This document shows positions 40,593 through 49,089 of a stretch of DNA of 64,000 nt, one piece after another. The stretch spans positions 62,001 to 126,000 of the forward strand of contig NZ_CP119792.1 in assembly GCF_029338295.1 (NCBI RefSeq), read 5' to 3'. Numbering within the stretch: the first letter of the stretch is position 1; the number at the start of each line of letters is the position of its first letter. Source of the DNA: Haladaptatus sp. QDMS2 (GTDB taxonomy: Archaea; Halobacteriota; Halobacteria; Halobacteriales; Halococcaceae). Made by a program: the position numbers and the translations under genes. The notes beneath the pieces were generated by a model. The model ran no database searches, was not told the origin of the DNA, and was given only the letters and a program-made list of their open reading frames with translations.

Positions 40593-42116
40593 ATGTCGAC
40601 TGATTCACCCCCCTCAACGAAATCGAATGGAACGGTCAAACAGCGTCACCGAGATGCGGCAGAAGAGTTGATTCCACGCGAACCAGGCAAGCTGTTCATC
40701 GGCGGCGAGTGGGTCGAGAGTGCCTCTGGACAGACGTTCGAGACGCACGACCCGACGACCGGGGAGTCACTCGCGTCGGTCCAAGCGGGGACCAGTGCAG
40801 ATATTGACCGAGCGGTCGAGGCTGCTTGGGACGCCTACGAAAACCGCTGGTCGAGTTTTTCTGCGGCCGATCGACAGGCTGTGCTCACAGAGATTGCTGA
40901 CCGTATCGAGGCGCGAACGGAGGACTTCGCCCGCCTCGAAACGCTCGACAACGGGAAACCGGTCACCGAAGCCCGTCTGGATATCGGCCTGGTTATCGAC
41001 CACTTTCGCTACTTCGCGGGTGCTGCTCGCGTAAACGAAGGGAGAACGGTTCCAACCGATACGGAAAATCACGTCCAGACGATTCGCGAGCCATACGGAG
41101 TGGTGGGGCAGATCATTCCGTGGAACTTCCCGCTGTTGATGGCCACCTGGAAACTCGCTCCAGCTCTCGCAGCCGGCAATACAGTTGTGCTGAAACCAGC
41201 GGAGGAGACGCCGCTTTCGATTCTCGAACTTATGCGCGAGGTCGAAGACGTCCTTCCAGCGGGCGTGGTGAACGTCGTCACCGGCTTCGGTGCTGAAGCG
41301 GGCGAACCGCTCTCGAAGCACGACAACATCCGAAAACTGGCGTTCACGGGTTCGACAGAGGTGGGCCGAGGCGTGATGAAAAACGCCGCCGACTCCATCA
41401 CGGATATCACGCTCGAACTCGGCGGCAAGAGTCCGGTAATCATCTACCCGGACGCCGATGTCGAGAAGGCAGCAGCCATCGCGAGAGTGGGGATGTTCCA
41501 CAACACCGGCGAGTGTTGCTGTGCGGGAACCCGACTCTTCGTCCACGAAGACATCGAGACAGAGTTCCTTGACGCGTTCGTCGACGAAATCGAGAATCTT
41601 CGCGTGGGTGATCCGCTGCTCGAAGACACGACCCTCGGACCAAAGGTCTCTCGTGAACAGGCCAACCGAACCATGGACTACATTACTGAAGCGCGGAACG
41701 TCGGTGGTGAGGTCCTCTCTGGTGGCGACGCCCCAGACGACGAGGAACTCGCCGAGGGCTGTTTCATCACTCCCACCGTCCTCACGAATCTCGACCACGA
41801 GAGTCGCCCGGTACAGGAGGAAATCTTCGGCCCCGTTGAGACCGTCTTTTCATGGTCGTCGTACGAGGAGATGATCGAGTTGGCCAACGACGTCGATTAC
41901 GGTCTGGCCGCCGGCGTCATCACCGACGACCTCTCACAGGCGTATCAGACAGCCCGTGACATCGAAGCTGGAAACATCTGGGTGAACACGTACAACGAGT
42001 TCCCGGCCGGCCAGCCCTTCGGCGGCTACAAACAGTCGGGTATCGGACGAGAAACCGCCTTCGAGGCGATAGAGCACTACACGCAGACGAAGACCATCAA
42101 CATCAGTCTGCAGTAA
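40593..42116 (+). CDS. NAD(P)-dependent aldehyde dehydrogenase, copy 1
   Basis: The protein is 507 aa. F-I-G-G-E-W-V-E-S-A-S-G near residue 34, W-N-F-P-L-L-M-A-T-W near 179, K-P-A-E-E-T-P-L-S near 200, F-T-G-S-T-E-V-G-R-G near 252, L-E-L-G-G-K-S-P with the general-base Glu near 276, and the nucleophile region G-E-C-C-C-A-G-T-R near 312 match the ALDH superfamily. It shares several long identical DNA blocks with the second copy 2.5 kb downstream. It is probably co-regulated with the divergent alcohol dehydrogenase and oxidises its aldehyde product. Confidence 0.95.
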   Translation: MSTDSPPSTKSNGTVKQRHRDAAEELIPREPGKLFIGGEWVESASGQTFETHDPTTGESLASVQAGTSADIDRAVEAAWDAYENRWSSFSAADRQAVLTEIADRIEARTEDFARLETLDNGKPVTEARLDIGLVIDHFRYFAGAARVNEGRTVPTDTENHVQTIREPYGVVGQIIPWNFPLLMATWKLAPALAAGNTVVLKPAEETPLSILELMREVEDVLPAGVVNVVTGFGAEAGEPLSKHDNIRKLAFTGSTEVGRGVMKNAADSITDITLELGGKSPVIIYPDADVEKAAAIARVGMFHNTGECCCAGTRLFVHEDIETEFLDAFVDEIENLRVGDPLLEDTTLGPKVSREQANRTMDYITEARNVGGEVLSGGDAPDDEELAEGCFITPTVLTNLDHESRPVQEEIFGPVETVFSWSSYEEMIELANDVDYGLAAGVITDDLSQAYQTARDIEAGNIWVNTYNEFPAGQPFGGYKQSGIGRETAFEAIEHYTQTKTINISLQ

Positions 42117-42308
42117 CCAATCGCCTACACCAGCCGTTCGATATGCGGTGGACGCCAGCAGAATTCACTCGACTTGACTGGGCGGCTCGCCGGTTGGTAT
42201 CTGGGAGGTGAGCCCGTGCTTTCGGGTGAGAACGTCACGGCAATTTCGCGTCTCCACTAAAAATAGTAAAAAGACATTTGGTTGGAACAGCATAATCAGC
42301 GATAACGC

Positions 42309-42920
42309 ATGAGTTCACCCATCGACGAAATCGACGAAATCTCTCCCCGGGATGTCGTCATCCTCAAAGTTCGGCTCGAACATCCGACCGCATCTGTTCG
42401 AGCGCTGAAAGATATTCTCGATGAGGAGTACGGGATTTCGCTATCGCACAATCGCGTGAACGACATCCTGCGAGAGCTCGGTGAGAAGGACGTGTTTCGT
42501 GAAGCCGCGCTCTTGAACGAGCAATTCTTCGAGTACCACCTCTTTCAAATTGCGTTTCATTACCCGAGTTTCGAAGAGCGCTGGGAGGACTGCTACAACG
42601 ACCTGATGGAGGACTCACACGTTATGATGTTCTTCAACGCAGACGACTACCACCAGTGGCAGTTCATCGCTCGCTTCCGTAAGAGCGAGAACAAGGAGGA
42701 GTGGAAGCGAAATTTCTTCAAGAAACACGGCGACCTCATCGCCCAGTTCGACTCCAGTTCTCTCCCAGAGGTCCACAAGTTCCGCAGCGACATGGATGTA
42801 CTCGAACACCTTCTCTCGGAGACGGAGGAGGGCGCAGAATACCTGGAATCGAAACGGACGAACGATACGACGACTGACGAAGACGACACCTCCCTCCTCG
42901 TCGACGGCAGAGACGATTAG
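42309..42920 (+). CDS. Winged-helix regulator between the two aldehyde dehydrogenase genes
   Basis: The protein is 203 aa. The N-terminal domain (S-P-R-D-V-V-I-L-K-V-R-L-E-H-P, then S-V-R-A-L-K-D-I-L-D-E-E-Y-G-I-S-L-S-H-N-R-V-N-D-I) is a winged helix with Lrp-like arrangement. The following ~100 residues (F-E-Y-H-L-F-Q-I-A-F-H-Y and W-E-D-C-Y-N-D-L-M-E) are an alpha/beta domain rich in aromatic residues with a M-M-F-F-N-A-D-D segment, and the end is an acidic tail. Located between two aldehyde dehydrogenases on the same strand, it is a likely activator or sensor of aldehydes (inference). Confidence 0.8.
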   Translation: MSSPIDEIDEISPRDVVILKVRLEHPTASVRALKDILDEEYGISLSHNRVNDILRELGEKDVFREAALLNEQFFEYHLFQIAFHYPSFEERWEDCYNDLMEDSHVMMFFNADDYHQWQFIARFRKSENKEEWKRNFFKKHGDLIAQFDSSSLPEVHKFRSDMDVLEHLLSETEEGAEYLESKRTNDTTTDEDDTSLLVDGRDD

Positions 42921-43075
42921 TTTCGAACCTCGCTCGTCGAGCAGGCGTACCTCTGCATTGTTCTGTTCGCTAAGCATTGTGTAGCGGGCGTTTTGTAACG
43001 CGACGGATACGGTTGCTACTGTACCAAACACCTATGTAGAATCCTGTAAAAGTGTGCGATTAGCAATCGTGGACC

Positions 43076-44596
43076 ATGCCACATAATTCGTCGACTTCGA
43101 AGCAACAGCGCACAATCAGAAGCCGTCACCGAGACGCGGCAGCGGAATTGATTCCGTCCGGTGTAGGACGACTTCACATTGGCGGCGAGTGGATCGAGAG
43201 CGCCGGCGGCCAGACGTTCGAGACCCACGACCCGACGACTGGAGAGTCGCTCGCGGTAGTGCAGGCCGGTACTGCACTCGATATCGACCGAGCGGTCGAG
43301 GCTGCCTGGAACGCCTACAATGACTGTTGGGCTGGCCACACCGTAGCTGAGCGCCAGGCGGTGCTCACGACAATCGCAGATCGTGTGGAGGCGCGAAAGG
43401 AGGACTTCGCCCGACTCGAGACCCTCGACAACGGTAAACCGATTACAGAATCACGACACGACGTCAAGTTAGTCGCCGACCACTTTCGCTACTTCGCAGG
43501 TGCGATTCGCGTCAGAGAAGGCAAGGCGATCCCGTCTGATGAGAACCGTGCCATCCAGACGATTCGCGAGCCATACGGAGTGGTGGGGCAGATCATTCCG
43601 TGGAACTTCCCGCTGTTGATGGCCGCCTGGAAACTCGCTCCAGCTCTCGCCGCAGGAAACGCGGTCGTGTTGAAGCCGGCCGAAGAGACGCCGCTTTCGA
43701 TTCTCGAACTTATGCGCGAGGTCGAAGACGTCCTTCCAGCGGGCGTGGTGAACGTCGTCACCGGCTTCGGTGCAGAGGCCGGGGCCCCACTCGTAAACCA
43801 CGAAGACGTCAAAAAACTCGCGTTCACGGGGTCGACAGAGGTAGGCCGGGGCGTGATGAAAAACGCCGCCGACTCCATCACGGATATCACGCTCGAACTC
43901 GGCGGCAAGAGTCCTGTAATCGTTCACTCTGACGCCGATATCGACCACGCAACTGACGTGGCTGTGAACGCACTCTTTTTCAATTCTGGCGAGTGTTGCT
44001 GTGCAGGAACGAGACTCTTCGTTCACGAAGCGATTCGCGAAGAGTTCGTTGACGCGCTGGTAGCAAAAACAATGCAGCTATCGATTGGGGACCCACTCCT
44101 CGACGACACTGACATCGGTCCGGAAATCTCACAGACAGAGGTCGCGCGAACGAATCGATACATTCGATGGGCCCGTGAATCGGGTGCGTATCTTCTGACC
44201 AGCGGTGAAACACCGGCAGTGGGGTACTTCGTCGCCCCGACTATCGTTGGTGACCTCGAACACGAACGACGGGCGGCTCAAGAGGAAATTTTCGGACCAG
44301 TGGGAATTCTGTTCTCGTGGTCGTCGTACGAGGAGATGATCGAGTTGGCCAACGACGTCGACTACGGCTTGGCCGCAGGCGTCATCACCGACGATCTCTC
44401 ACAGGCGTACCGCACGGCACGCGATTTGGAGGCTGGAAACGTCTGGGTGAACACGTACAACGAGTTCCCGGCTGGCCAGCCCTTCGGCGGCTACAAACAA
44501 TCTGGAACGGGACGGGAGACAGCGTTCGAGACGCTCGACGAGTATCTCCAGAGCAAGACGATTACGATTGCGTTGACGTCTCCGCTCGACGGCTGA
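43076..44596 (+). CDS. NAD(P)-dependent aldehyde dehydrogenase, copy 2
   Basis: The protein is 506 aa and paralogous to the copy at 40593. Active-site segments match (L-E-L-G-G-K-S-P, G-E-C-C-C-A-G-T-R, E-I-F-G-P-V). The nucleotide sequence is identical to copy 1 in blocks of 71, 89 and 65 bp (43554-43624, 43685-43773, 43850-43914) with diverged sequence between, a mosaic suggesting gene conversion. A ~140-residue stretch after the active-site Cys is distinctly different, so substrate preference may differ. It is co-directional with the winged-helix regulator before it. Confidence 0.95.
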   Translation: MPHNSSTSKQQRTIRSRHRDAAAELIPSGVGRLHIGGEWIESAGGQTFETHDPTTGESLAVVQAGTALDIDRAVEAAWNAYNDCWAGHTVAERQAVLTTIADRVEARKEDFARLETLDNGKPITESRHDVKLVADHFRYFAGAIRVREGKAIPSDENRAIQTIREPYGVVGQIIPWNFPLLMAAWKLAPALAAGNAVVLKPAEETPLSILELMREVEDVLPAGVVNVVTGFGAEAGAPLVNHEDVKKLAFTGSTEVGRGVMKNAADSITDITLELGGKSPVIVHSDADIDHATDVAVNALFFNSGECCCAGTRLFVHEAIREEFVDALVAKTMQLSIGDPLLDDTDIGPEISQTEVARTNRYIRWARESGAYLLTSGETPAVGYFVAPTIVGDLEHERRAAQEEIFGPVGILFSWSSYEEMIELANDVDYGLAAGVITDDLSQAYRTARDLEAGNVWVNTYNEFPAGQPFGGYKQSGTGRETAFETLDEYLQSKTITIALTSPLDG

Positions 44597-45177
44597 ATCC
44601 TTGGTAGATTCAATTCTCGTATTTACATTAACCCTTAATCGAATGGCTTGCCAGTGGCGGCAGTTGTTAGCATCAATTAAATCTCAGTAACTTACAGGAT
44701 GTGCCCATTCGTGACCAACGACAGTCGAATTACGAGTACCGTGTCGCCAGTCCATCCCATTCAATGCTCGCTGCTCGAACGCTCGAAAGGTTGAATCGGA
44801 GGAATCGAGTTCCTCACCAGCCATACAACGCACTGCGAGGTGCTTGCCTCGCGGCATCGCGGTTCGCCGTGATGGAGATACACGGCAGAATATTGTTGGT
44901 TTACTAAGATGATAGTTTTGCCGTGACACAGGCCGGTGCCCATTGCTTGCTAAGAACAGTGCGTTTCAGCTGGATGTCGAGTGGCCTCGACCGTTCGTGT
45001 TCGTTCTTTTGTGGGCTGAATGCCGGTAAGTCAGGCTTTACGTCCTATAGAAGCCGATATACCCGCTCCGATGATTTTCACGCGTTCCTAACTGTTTCAC
45101 TCGTGGAACGCAATGGAACACAACGCCGTCTCTCGAAATCACCTCCTAACAAAATGTCGTCATAACCAAAGGGTTGC
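44597..45177. other. ~580-bp stretch without a convincing gene
   Basis: The best minus-strand ORF (44684-44929) has mixed composition and no family I recognise. There is no inverted-repeat pair and no IS end. The last ~60 bp are the promoter of the following PadR-like gene. The stretch may contain a decayed gene. Confidence 0.4.
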
Positions 45178-45477
45178 ATGGTACGTATGCACACCCTAAC
45201 CGGGTTCCAGCGCGATCTCCTCACGGTCATCGCGGGCCACGACAAGCCCTCGGGTCAAGACATCAAGAGCGAACTCGAATCCCAGGTCGGCGACATCAAC
45301 CACGGGCGGCTGTATCCCAACCTCGACGCGCTGGTCGAGGCGAACCTCGTTGACAAAGGCGAAATCGACCGTCGGACGAACTACTACGCGCTCTCTGACG
45401 CTGGGCGAGAAGCGCTGGTCGAATACGACGAGTGGCGAGAGAACTACGCGACACCGGTTTCGTCGCCCGCGTTTTGA
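45178..45477 (+). CDS. PadR-family transcriptional regulator
   Basis: The protein is 99 aa, or 96 from the second Met. L-T-G-F-Q-R-D-L-L-T-V-I-A-G, then P-S-G-Q-D-I-K-S-E-L-E, H-G-R-L-Y-P-N-L-D-A-L-V-E-A-N-L-V and the wing Y-Y-A-L-S-D-A-G-R-E-A-L are the PadR winged-helix pattern (Y-P-x-L-x-x-L). These small haloarchaeal PadR proteins lack the C-terminal dimerisation domain of longer members. It is followed after ~120 bp by a CPBP-protease-like gene on the same strand, which it might control (inference). Confidence 0.85.
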   Translation: MVRMHTLTGFQRDLLTVIAGHDKPSGQDIKSELESQVGDINHGRLYPNLDALVEANLVDKGEIDRRTNYYALSDAGREALVEYDEWRENYATPVSSPAF

Positions 45478-45599
45478 TTTTTCTTCGGGTCCAGAGCTAT
45501 CTCTGATCGTCCGCGGGCTGGTGTCTTCTGACCAAGTAGCGTCATGAAGCTGTCGCGTGTGACACAACGGTTTTTTCGCTAGCGGGAGTCGAATTCTCC

Positions 45600-46409
45600 A
45601 TGGTCACCCCCGCACACGAGTCCCCGCTCCGTCGCCGATTCGGCGTGACGCTGCTCGCAGGTCTCCCTGGAATCCTCGCGCTCGCCGGCTACATCTATCT
45701 CACGACACCACAGTCTGCCATTCCAGCAGGCCTCTCCCGCCCACTCCTCGCCGTGCTTTCGGGGGTCAACTCCCTGCTGTTTCTCGCCGTCGCCTGTCTG
45801 GTCGGCGCGTTCGCCGCGCCGCGGGTCGGCCTGCGCTCGTATCTCGTAGACCGGGCCGGGACCGGCGACCGAATCTGGCCCCGACTCCGTGACGAGGTCC
45901 GTCTCGCCGTCTCCGTCGGCATCCTCGGAGGCCTGTTGGTCCTCGTCCTCGATGTCGCGCTCGCGCCGTTCGTCGCCCAGGACATCCCCCAGCCGGGAGC
46001 CGGAGCGGTTCAGCCCACGGTGTTCGACGTGCTCGCCTACGCGCCGGTTCGATTCCTCTACGGTGGCATTACGGAGGAACTCATGTTTCGATTCGGGCTC
46101 ATGTCCGCACTCGTGTTCGTCGGGTGGTTCGTCTCCGGTCGGCGGGCGGGTGGCCCGCGGTCGGGCGTGATGTGGGTGGCTATCGTGGTGTCGGCGGTGC
46201 TGTTCGGCGTCGGGCACCTGCCCGCGCTCGCCCAGTCGGTCAGCCTCACGCCCCTCCTGATTGCCCGAACGATTCTCCTGAACACGGTCGCTGGCGTCCT
46301 GTTCGGCTGGTTGTACTGGCGGCGAAGCCTCGAAGCGGCGATGGTCGCCCACGCCTCGTTTCACGTTCCGCTCGTGGTGGTGTCGCTCGTTCAGGTCGCG
46401 CTGCTCTGA
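45600..46409 (+). CDS. CPBP-type intramembrane metalloprotease
   Basis: The protein is 269 aa. About 6-7 hydrophobic segments are present. The family motifs are E-E-L-M-F-R-F-G (E-E-x3-R) near residue 160, F-G-V-G-H-L-P near 204 and V-A-H-A-S-F-H near 253, the Glu and His residues forming the zinc site. CPBP (Abi/CAAX-processing-like) enzymes cleave or process membrane substrates. Not in an operon. A signal-peptide-like first segment is a transmembrane helix, not a cleavable leader. Confidence 0.9.
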   Translation: MVTPAHESPLRRRFGVTLLAGLPGILALAGYIYLTTPQSAIPAGLSRPLLAVLSGVNSLLFLAVACLVGAFAAPRVGLRSYLVDRAGTGDRIWPRLRDEVRLAVSVGILGGLLVLVLDVALAPFVAQDIPQPGAGAVQPTVFDVLAYAPVRFLYGGITEELMFRFGLMSALVFVGWFVSGRRAGGPRSGVMWVAIVVSAVLFGVGHLPALAQSVSLTPLLIARTILLNTVAGVLFGWLYWRRSLEAAMVAHASFHVPLVVVSLVQVALL

Positions 46410-46476
46410 CGGTTCTCTTCGGCGACGGGGCCCTCTATTGACAGTACCCCCACGATGACGATATCGCGTAGCTCCC

Positions 46477-46953
46477 TTACTCGACGGCAATCGTCAGTCG
46501 CACTTCGAACTCTTGGTCGTCCATCCCCACTCGGTCGCGAGCCGTGTACGTCCCCTTCGGATAACCATCCTCAGAGGGGGTATACGTCAGAACGGCGTAC
46601 TCCTCACAGACGTGGTCCCCTGCCGTTACTTTTCTCAGGCGTCCCACCTCGCTTTCGAGATATCCCTGCTCCAGTGGCCAACTCTTCCCGACTGGCTGGT
46701 CCGGAATCACATGCTGTTGCTCGTTTAACCGGGGCGGGAAGATAATCAGCCGCTTTGTCTGCTCGTCGTTCCACGCAGAATACCGAGTGAATGGAGCCGT
46801 GATGCCAAAGTCCAGCGTCGTGGGAACATCCCCGCGGTAGGTCAAGCAGATCGTGACGAGTGGTGGACTCGTTGCTGTGGGGGCGCTCGACGCTTCGACG
46901 GTGAGTTCGAGGTCATTCGTAGGCGGGTGTATCTCCGTCGAATAGGTTAGCAT
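46477..46953 (-). CDS. Hypothetical protein (158 aa)
   Basis: I do not recognise the family. The sequence is beta-rich without hydrophobic segments longer than ten residues (L-E-L-T-V-E-A-S-S, V-T-I-C-L-T-Y-R-G-D-V, T-L-D-F-G-I-T, H-V-C-E-E-Y-A-V-L-T-Y-T-P, then G-T-Y-T-A-R-D-R-V). The pattern recalls immunoglobulin-like beta sandwiches, for example intracellular proteinase inhibitor BsuPI-type proteins, which have a comparable Y-x-W-S/D and P-x-G-x-Y arrangement. Cytoplasmic. The tail extends towards the TATCGGAA-bearing orc1 promoter on the other strand. Confidence 0.6.
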   Translation of the reverse strand: MLTYSTEIHPPTNDLELTVEASSAPTATSPPLVTICLTYRGDVPTTLDFGITAPFTRYSAWNDEQTKRLIIFPPRLNEQQHVIPDQPVGKSWPLEQGYLESEVGRLRKVTAGDHVCEEYAVLTYTPSEDGYPKGTYTARDRVGMDDQEFEVRLTIAVE

Positions 46954-47030
46954 ACAGTCAATTCGCGTTCACTCAATAGGACTCTATCGCCGAAATCGAT
47001 AGGAGAGCCGCGAGAACTCAGTCACAGAGC

Positions 47031-47047
47031 TATCGGAAGTATCGGAA
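47031..47047 (+). promoter_or_regulatory. Tandem TATCGGAA sites upstream of orc1
   Basis: TATCGGAA occurs at 47031-47038 and again at 47040-47047 (9-bp period), 45-61 bp before the orc1 start. A related palindrome, CTATCG-N7-CGATAG, is at 46984-47002. A third intergenic copy (48101-48108) precedes the RecA-like gene, and two copies lie inside orc1 (47690, 47703). I found no copy elsewhere in the window by eye. Candidate binding sites for the encoded Orc1/Cdc6 protein. Confidence 0.55.
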
Positions 47048-47091
47048 CCCACCCCATTCCGCTTATCACACTCCCGGTAGACTGGTCTGTC

Positions 47092-48093
47092 ATGATACGG
47101 GATGCGAGAGTGTTGCAGGACGATTTCTTGCCCCAGGAGGTCCAGCACCGCGAGGCAGAAGTCACCCAGCTTTCCACCACGCTCGCAGCCCTCACGCGCG
47201 GTGAAGCCCCCGAAACGGCCTTCCTCTCCGGCCCCAGTGGCGTCGGCAAGACCTGCATCGCGAAGTTCACCGTCGACCGCCTGCGCGAGGAACTCATCGA
47301 CGTGAACCACCAGTACATCAACTGCTGGGAGGACTACAACCGCTATCGCACGCTCTATCGCATTCTCGAAGGCATCGGCCAGACGCTGGACGTGCATCGC
47401 CAATCGACGCCCCTAGACGAACTGCTCGAACGGGTGCGGTCGTACGACGGCCCGCCCTACGTCGTCATCCTCGACGAGGTAGACCAACTCGAAGACACCT
47501 CCGTGCTCTACGACCTGTACAACACCCCGCGGATTCACATGGTCCTCATCGCGAACGAGGAGGACGACCTGTTCGCAGAACTCGAAGAACGGGTGCGCAG
47601 TCGCCTGCTGAGCAGCGTTCGCGTCCGGTTCGAACGCTACCACCTGGAGGAACTCGTCACCATCCTCGAAGACAGAGCGCGGTGGGGATTATCGGAAGGC
47701 GCTATCGGAAAGCAGCAATTGGCCCTCATCGGGGACGCCGCAGCGGGCGATGCGCGGGTCGCAATCGGCATTCTTCGGAACGCCGCGCGACGCGCCCAGC
47801 AGGCGAACGCAGACACTATCTCGTTCGAGATGGTCCACGAATCGATTCCTCGAGGGAAGGCGGAAGTCAGGCGCAAAGCCGTCGATAAACTCCACCCCCA
47901 CCAGCACGCCCTCTACGAGATTCTGCGCGAAGCGGGCGAACTCTCGCCGGGTGAGTTGTACGAACGCTACACGGAGAACGTGGAGAATCCAAAGACCAAG
48001 CGCACGGTCAGAAATTATCTGACGAAGATGGACCATTACGGTCTCGTCATCGCCGAGGGGACGAACCGTGGCCGGACCTATCGCCCACAATGA
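47092..48093 (+). CDS. Orc1/Cdc6-family initiator or regulator
   Basis: The protein is 333 aa, shorter than typical initiators (~400). Walker A is G-P-S-G-V-G-K-T near residue 46, Walker B V-V-I-L-D-E-V-D-Q-L near 124, sensor I L-I-A-N-E-E-D-D near 149, and the arginine-rich sensor-II region D-A-R-V-A-I-G-I-L-R-N-A near 225. A C-terminal winged helix ends the protein (S-P-G-E-L-Y-E-R-Y...K-R-T-V-R-N-Y-L-T-K-M). Paralogues in haloarchaea can start replication or act as regulators. It leads the locus with a RecA-like protein and PolB2, and TATCGGAA sites flank it. Confidence 0.9.
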   Translation: MIRDARVLQDDFLPQEVQHREAEVTQLSTTLAALTRGEAPETAFLSGPSGVGKTCIAKFTVDRLREELIDVNHQYINCWEDYNRYRTLYRILEGIGQTLDVHRQSTPLDELLERVRSYDGPPYVVILDEVDQLEDTSVLYDLYNTPRIHMVLIANEEDDLFAELEERVRSRLLSSVRVRFERYHLEELVTILEDRARWGLSEGAIGKQQLALIGDAAAGDARVAIGILRNAARRAQQANADTISFEMVHESIPRGKAEVRRKAVDKLHPHQHALYEILREAGELSPGELYERYTENVENPKTKRTVRNYLTKMDHYGLVIAEGTNRGRTYRPQ

Positions 48094-48100
48094 ATTAGCA

Positions 48101-48108
48101 TATCGGAA
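48101..48108 (+). promoter_or_regulatory. TATCGGAA site between orc1 and the RecA-like gene
   Basis: A single copy of the octamer lies 8 bp after the orc1 stop and 54 bp before the next ATG, with a similar ACCGGAAG 4 bp further on. It is the same octamer as the tandem pair upstream of orc1, suggesting joint control of both transcription units. Confidence 0.5.
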
Positions 48109-48161
48109 CGACCGGAAGCCACACGCTTTGGGTTATCTCACTGTCTCGCGAATTTTCTGAT

Positions 48162-48836
48162 ATGAAGCCGACGACCGGTGACCCGCCCGCACTGCCGACG
48201 CTCGGGCCAGGAGTCACCAGACTCGAAGCAGACGAAAGAATCACTGGCGCACTACAGTCGCTCGTCTTAGACCACGTCCTCATGAGCAAGGGCGACGCCC
48301 TGTGGGTCGACAGTCGCGCCAACGGAACCACCCAGCCACTCGCCCGGCTCGCCCCGAGTCGTCGGGCGCTCGACCGGATTCACATCGCCCGCGGGTTCAC
48401 GCCGTGGCAACACTACAGCCTGCTTCAGGACCTGCCCGCGGCCGTCACCGAGTCCACGTCGCTCGTCGTCCTGCCTGCTATCGACTGGTTCTACCGGAGT
48501 GACGAGGTTCGGGCGTCGATGGGCAAACGCATGTTCGAGCGCGCGGTCGAGCAGGTCGAAGCCATCGCCACAGACTTTGACGTGCCCGTGCTCGTGACGA
48601 CCCACGAGCAGGATGCGTTCACCGACCCGCTCGTTTCCGTCAGTGCGCCGCTCGAATGCACGCTCACGAAGTTCGGGCCGCGCTTTTCCGGCCAGGAGTT
48701 CGAGACGCTCGTCTACCCCGTCGAATACGGCCTGCTCCAGACGACGCTCGCCTACTGGTGTCAGGTGCTCTCTGCGCGTCACCCGGCGATTACCACGCCG
48801 TCCTCGCGGGAGGTGGCCGCGGGTGGGGCGCACTAA
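48162..48836 (+). CDS. RecA-superfamily protein without Walker A
   Basis: The protein is 224 aa. Segment order follows Rad55/RadB-like RecA folds: G-V-T-R-L-E-A-D near residue 18, L-W-V-D-S-R-A-N near 47, H-I-A-R-G-F-T-P-W-Q-H-Y near 73, then L-V-V-L-P-A-I-D-W-F-Y-R near 100 (Walker B position), ending in a V-L-V-T-T-H-E strand. No G-x4-G-K-S/T is present anywhere, so ATP hydrolysis is unlikely. Bacterial ImuA shows the same loss and works with an error-prone polymerase. Its 3' end overlaps the small gene next to it by 14 bp. Confidence 0.7.
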   Translation: MKPTTGDPPALPTLGPGVTRLEADERITGALQSLVLDHVLMSKGDALWVDSRANGTTQPLARLAPSRRALDRIHIARGFTPWQHYSLLQDLPAAVTESTSLVVLPAIDWFYRSDEVRASMGKRMFERAVEQVEAIATDFDVPVLVTTHEQDAFTDPLVSVSAPLECTLTKFGPRFSGQEFETLVYPVEYGLLQTTLAYWCQVLSARHPAITTPSSREVAAGGAH

Positions 48837-49083
48837 TCCGACCTACCGCGACCTCGTCCGCGGGACCGAGACGCGCTGGCAGGACTATCGGCGGGCGCTG
48901 CGCCGTGACGACCAGCCACACTTCGACCGCCTGTTCGAGCACGCTCGCGCCCACGCCGACGCGGGTGGCTTCCTCAACCACCAGTTCGTCGAACTACCCA
49001 TCTTACTCTCCATCGCGCTCGAACAGGAGAAGGAACTCGCCCGCCTGCGCGAACGCCTCGACCAACTCACGGAGGAGTCGTGA
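48823..49083 (+). CDS. Small coiled-coil protein in the PolB2 operon (86 aa)
   Basis: The protein starts with GTG at 48823 (14-bp overlap with the RecA-like gene) and ends 6 bp before polB. It is not recognised by name. It reads T-Y-R-D-L-V-R-G-T-E-T-R-W-Q-D-Y-R-R-A-L-R-R near residue 7, F-D-R-L-F-E-H-A-R-A-H-A-D-A near 35, and a C-terminal leucine-spaced helix (E-Q-E-K-E-L-A-R-L-R-E-R-L-D-Q-L). The acid/base heptads suggest a coiled coil for protein contacts. Position between RecA-like and polymerase genes argues for an adaptor in one complex. Confidence 0.7.
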   Translation: MGRTNPTYRDLVRGTETRWQDYRRALRRDDQPHFDRLFEHARAHADAGGFLNHQFVELPILLSIALEQEKELARLRERLDQLTEES

Positions 49084-49089
49084 CTACCC

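Noticed and set aside
44684-44929. 81-aa minus-strand ORF as a gene
   Set aside because: No family resemblance, mixed codon use, no upstream promoter-like sequence that I can support.
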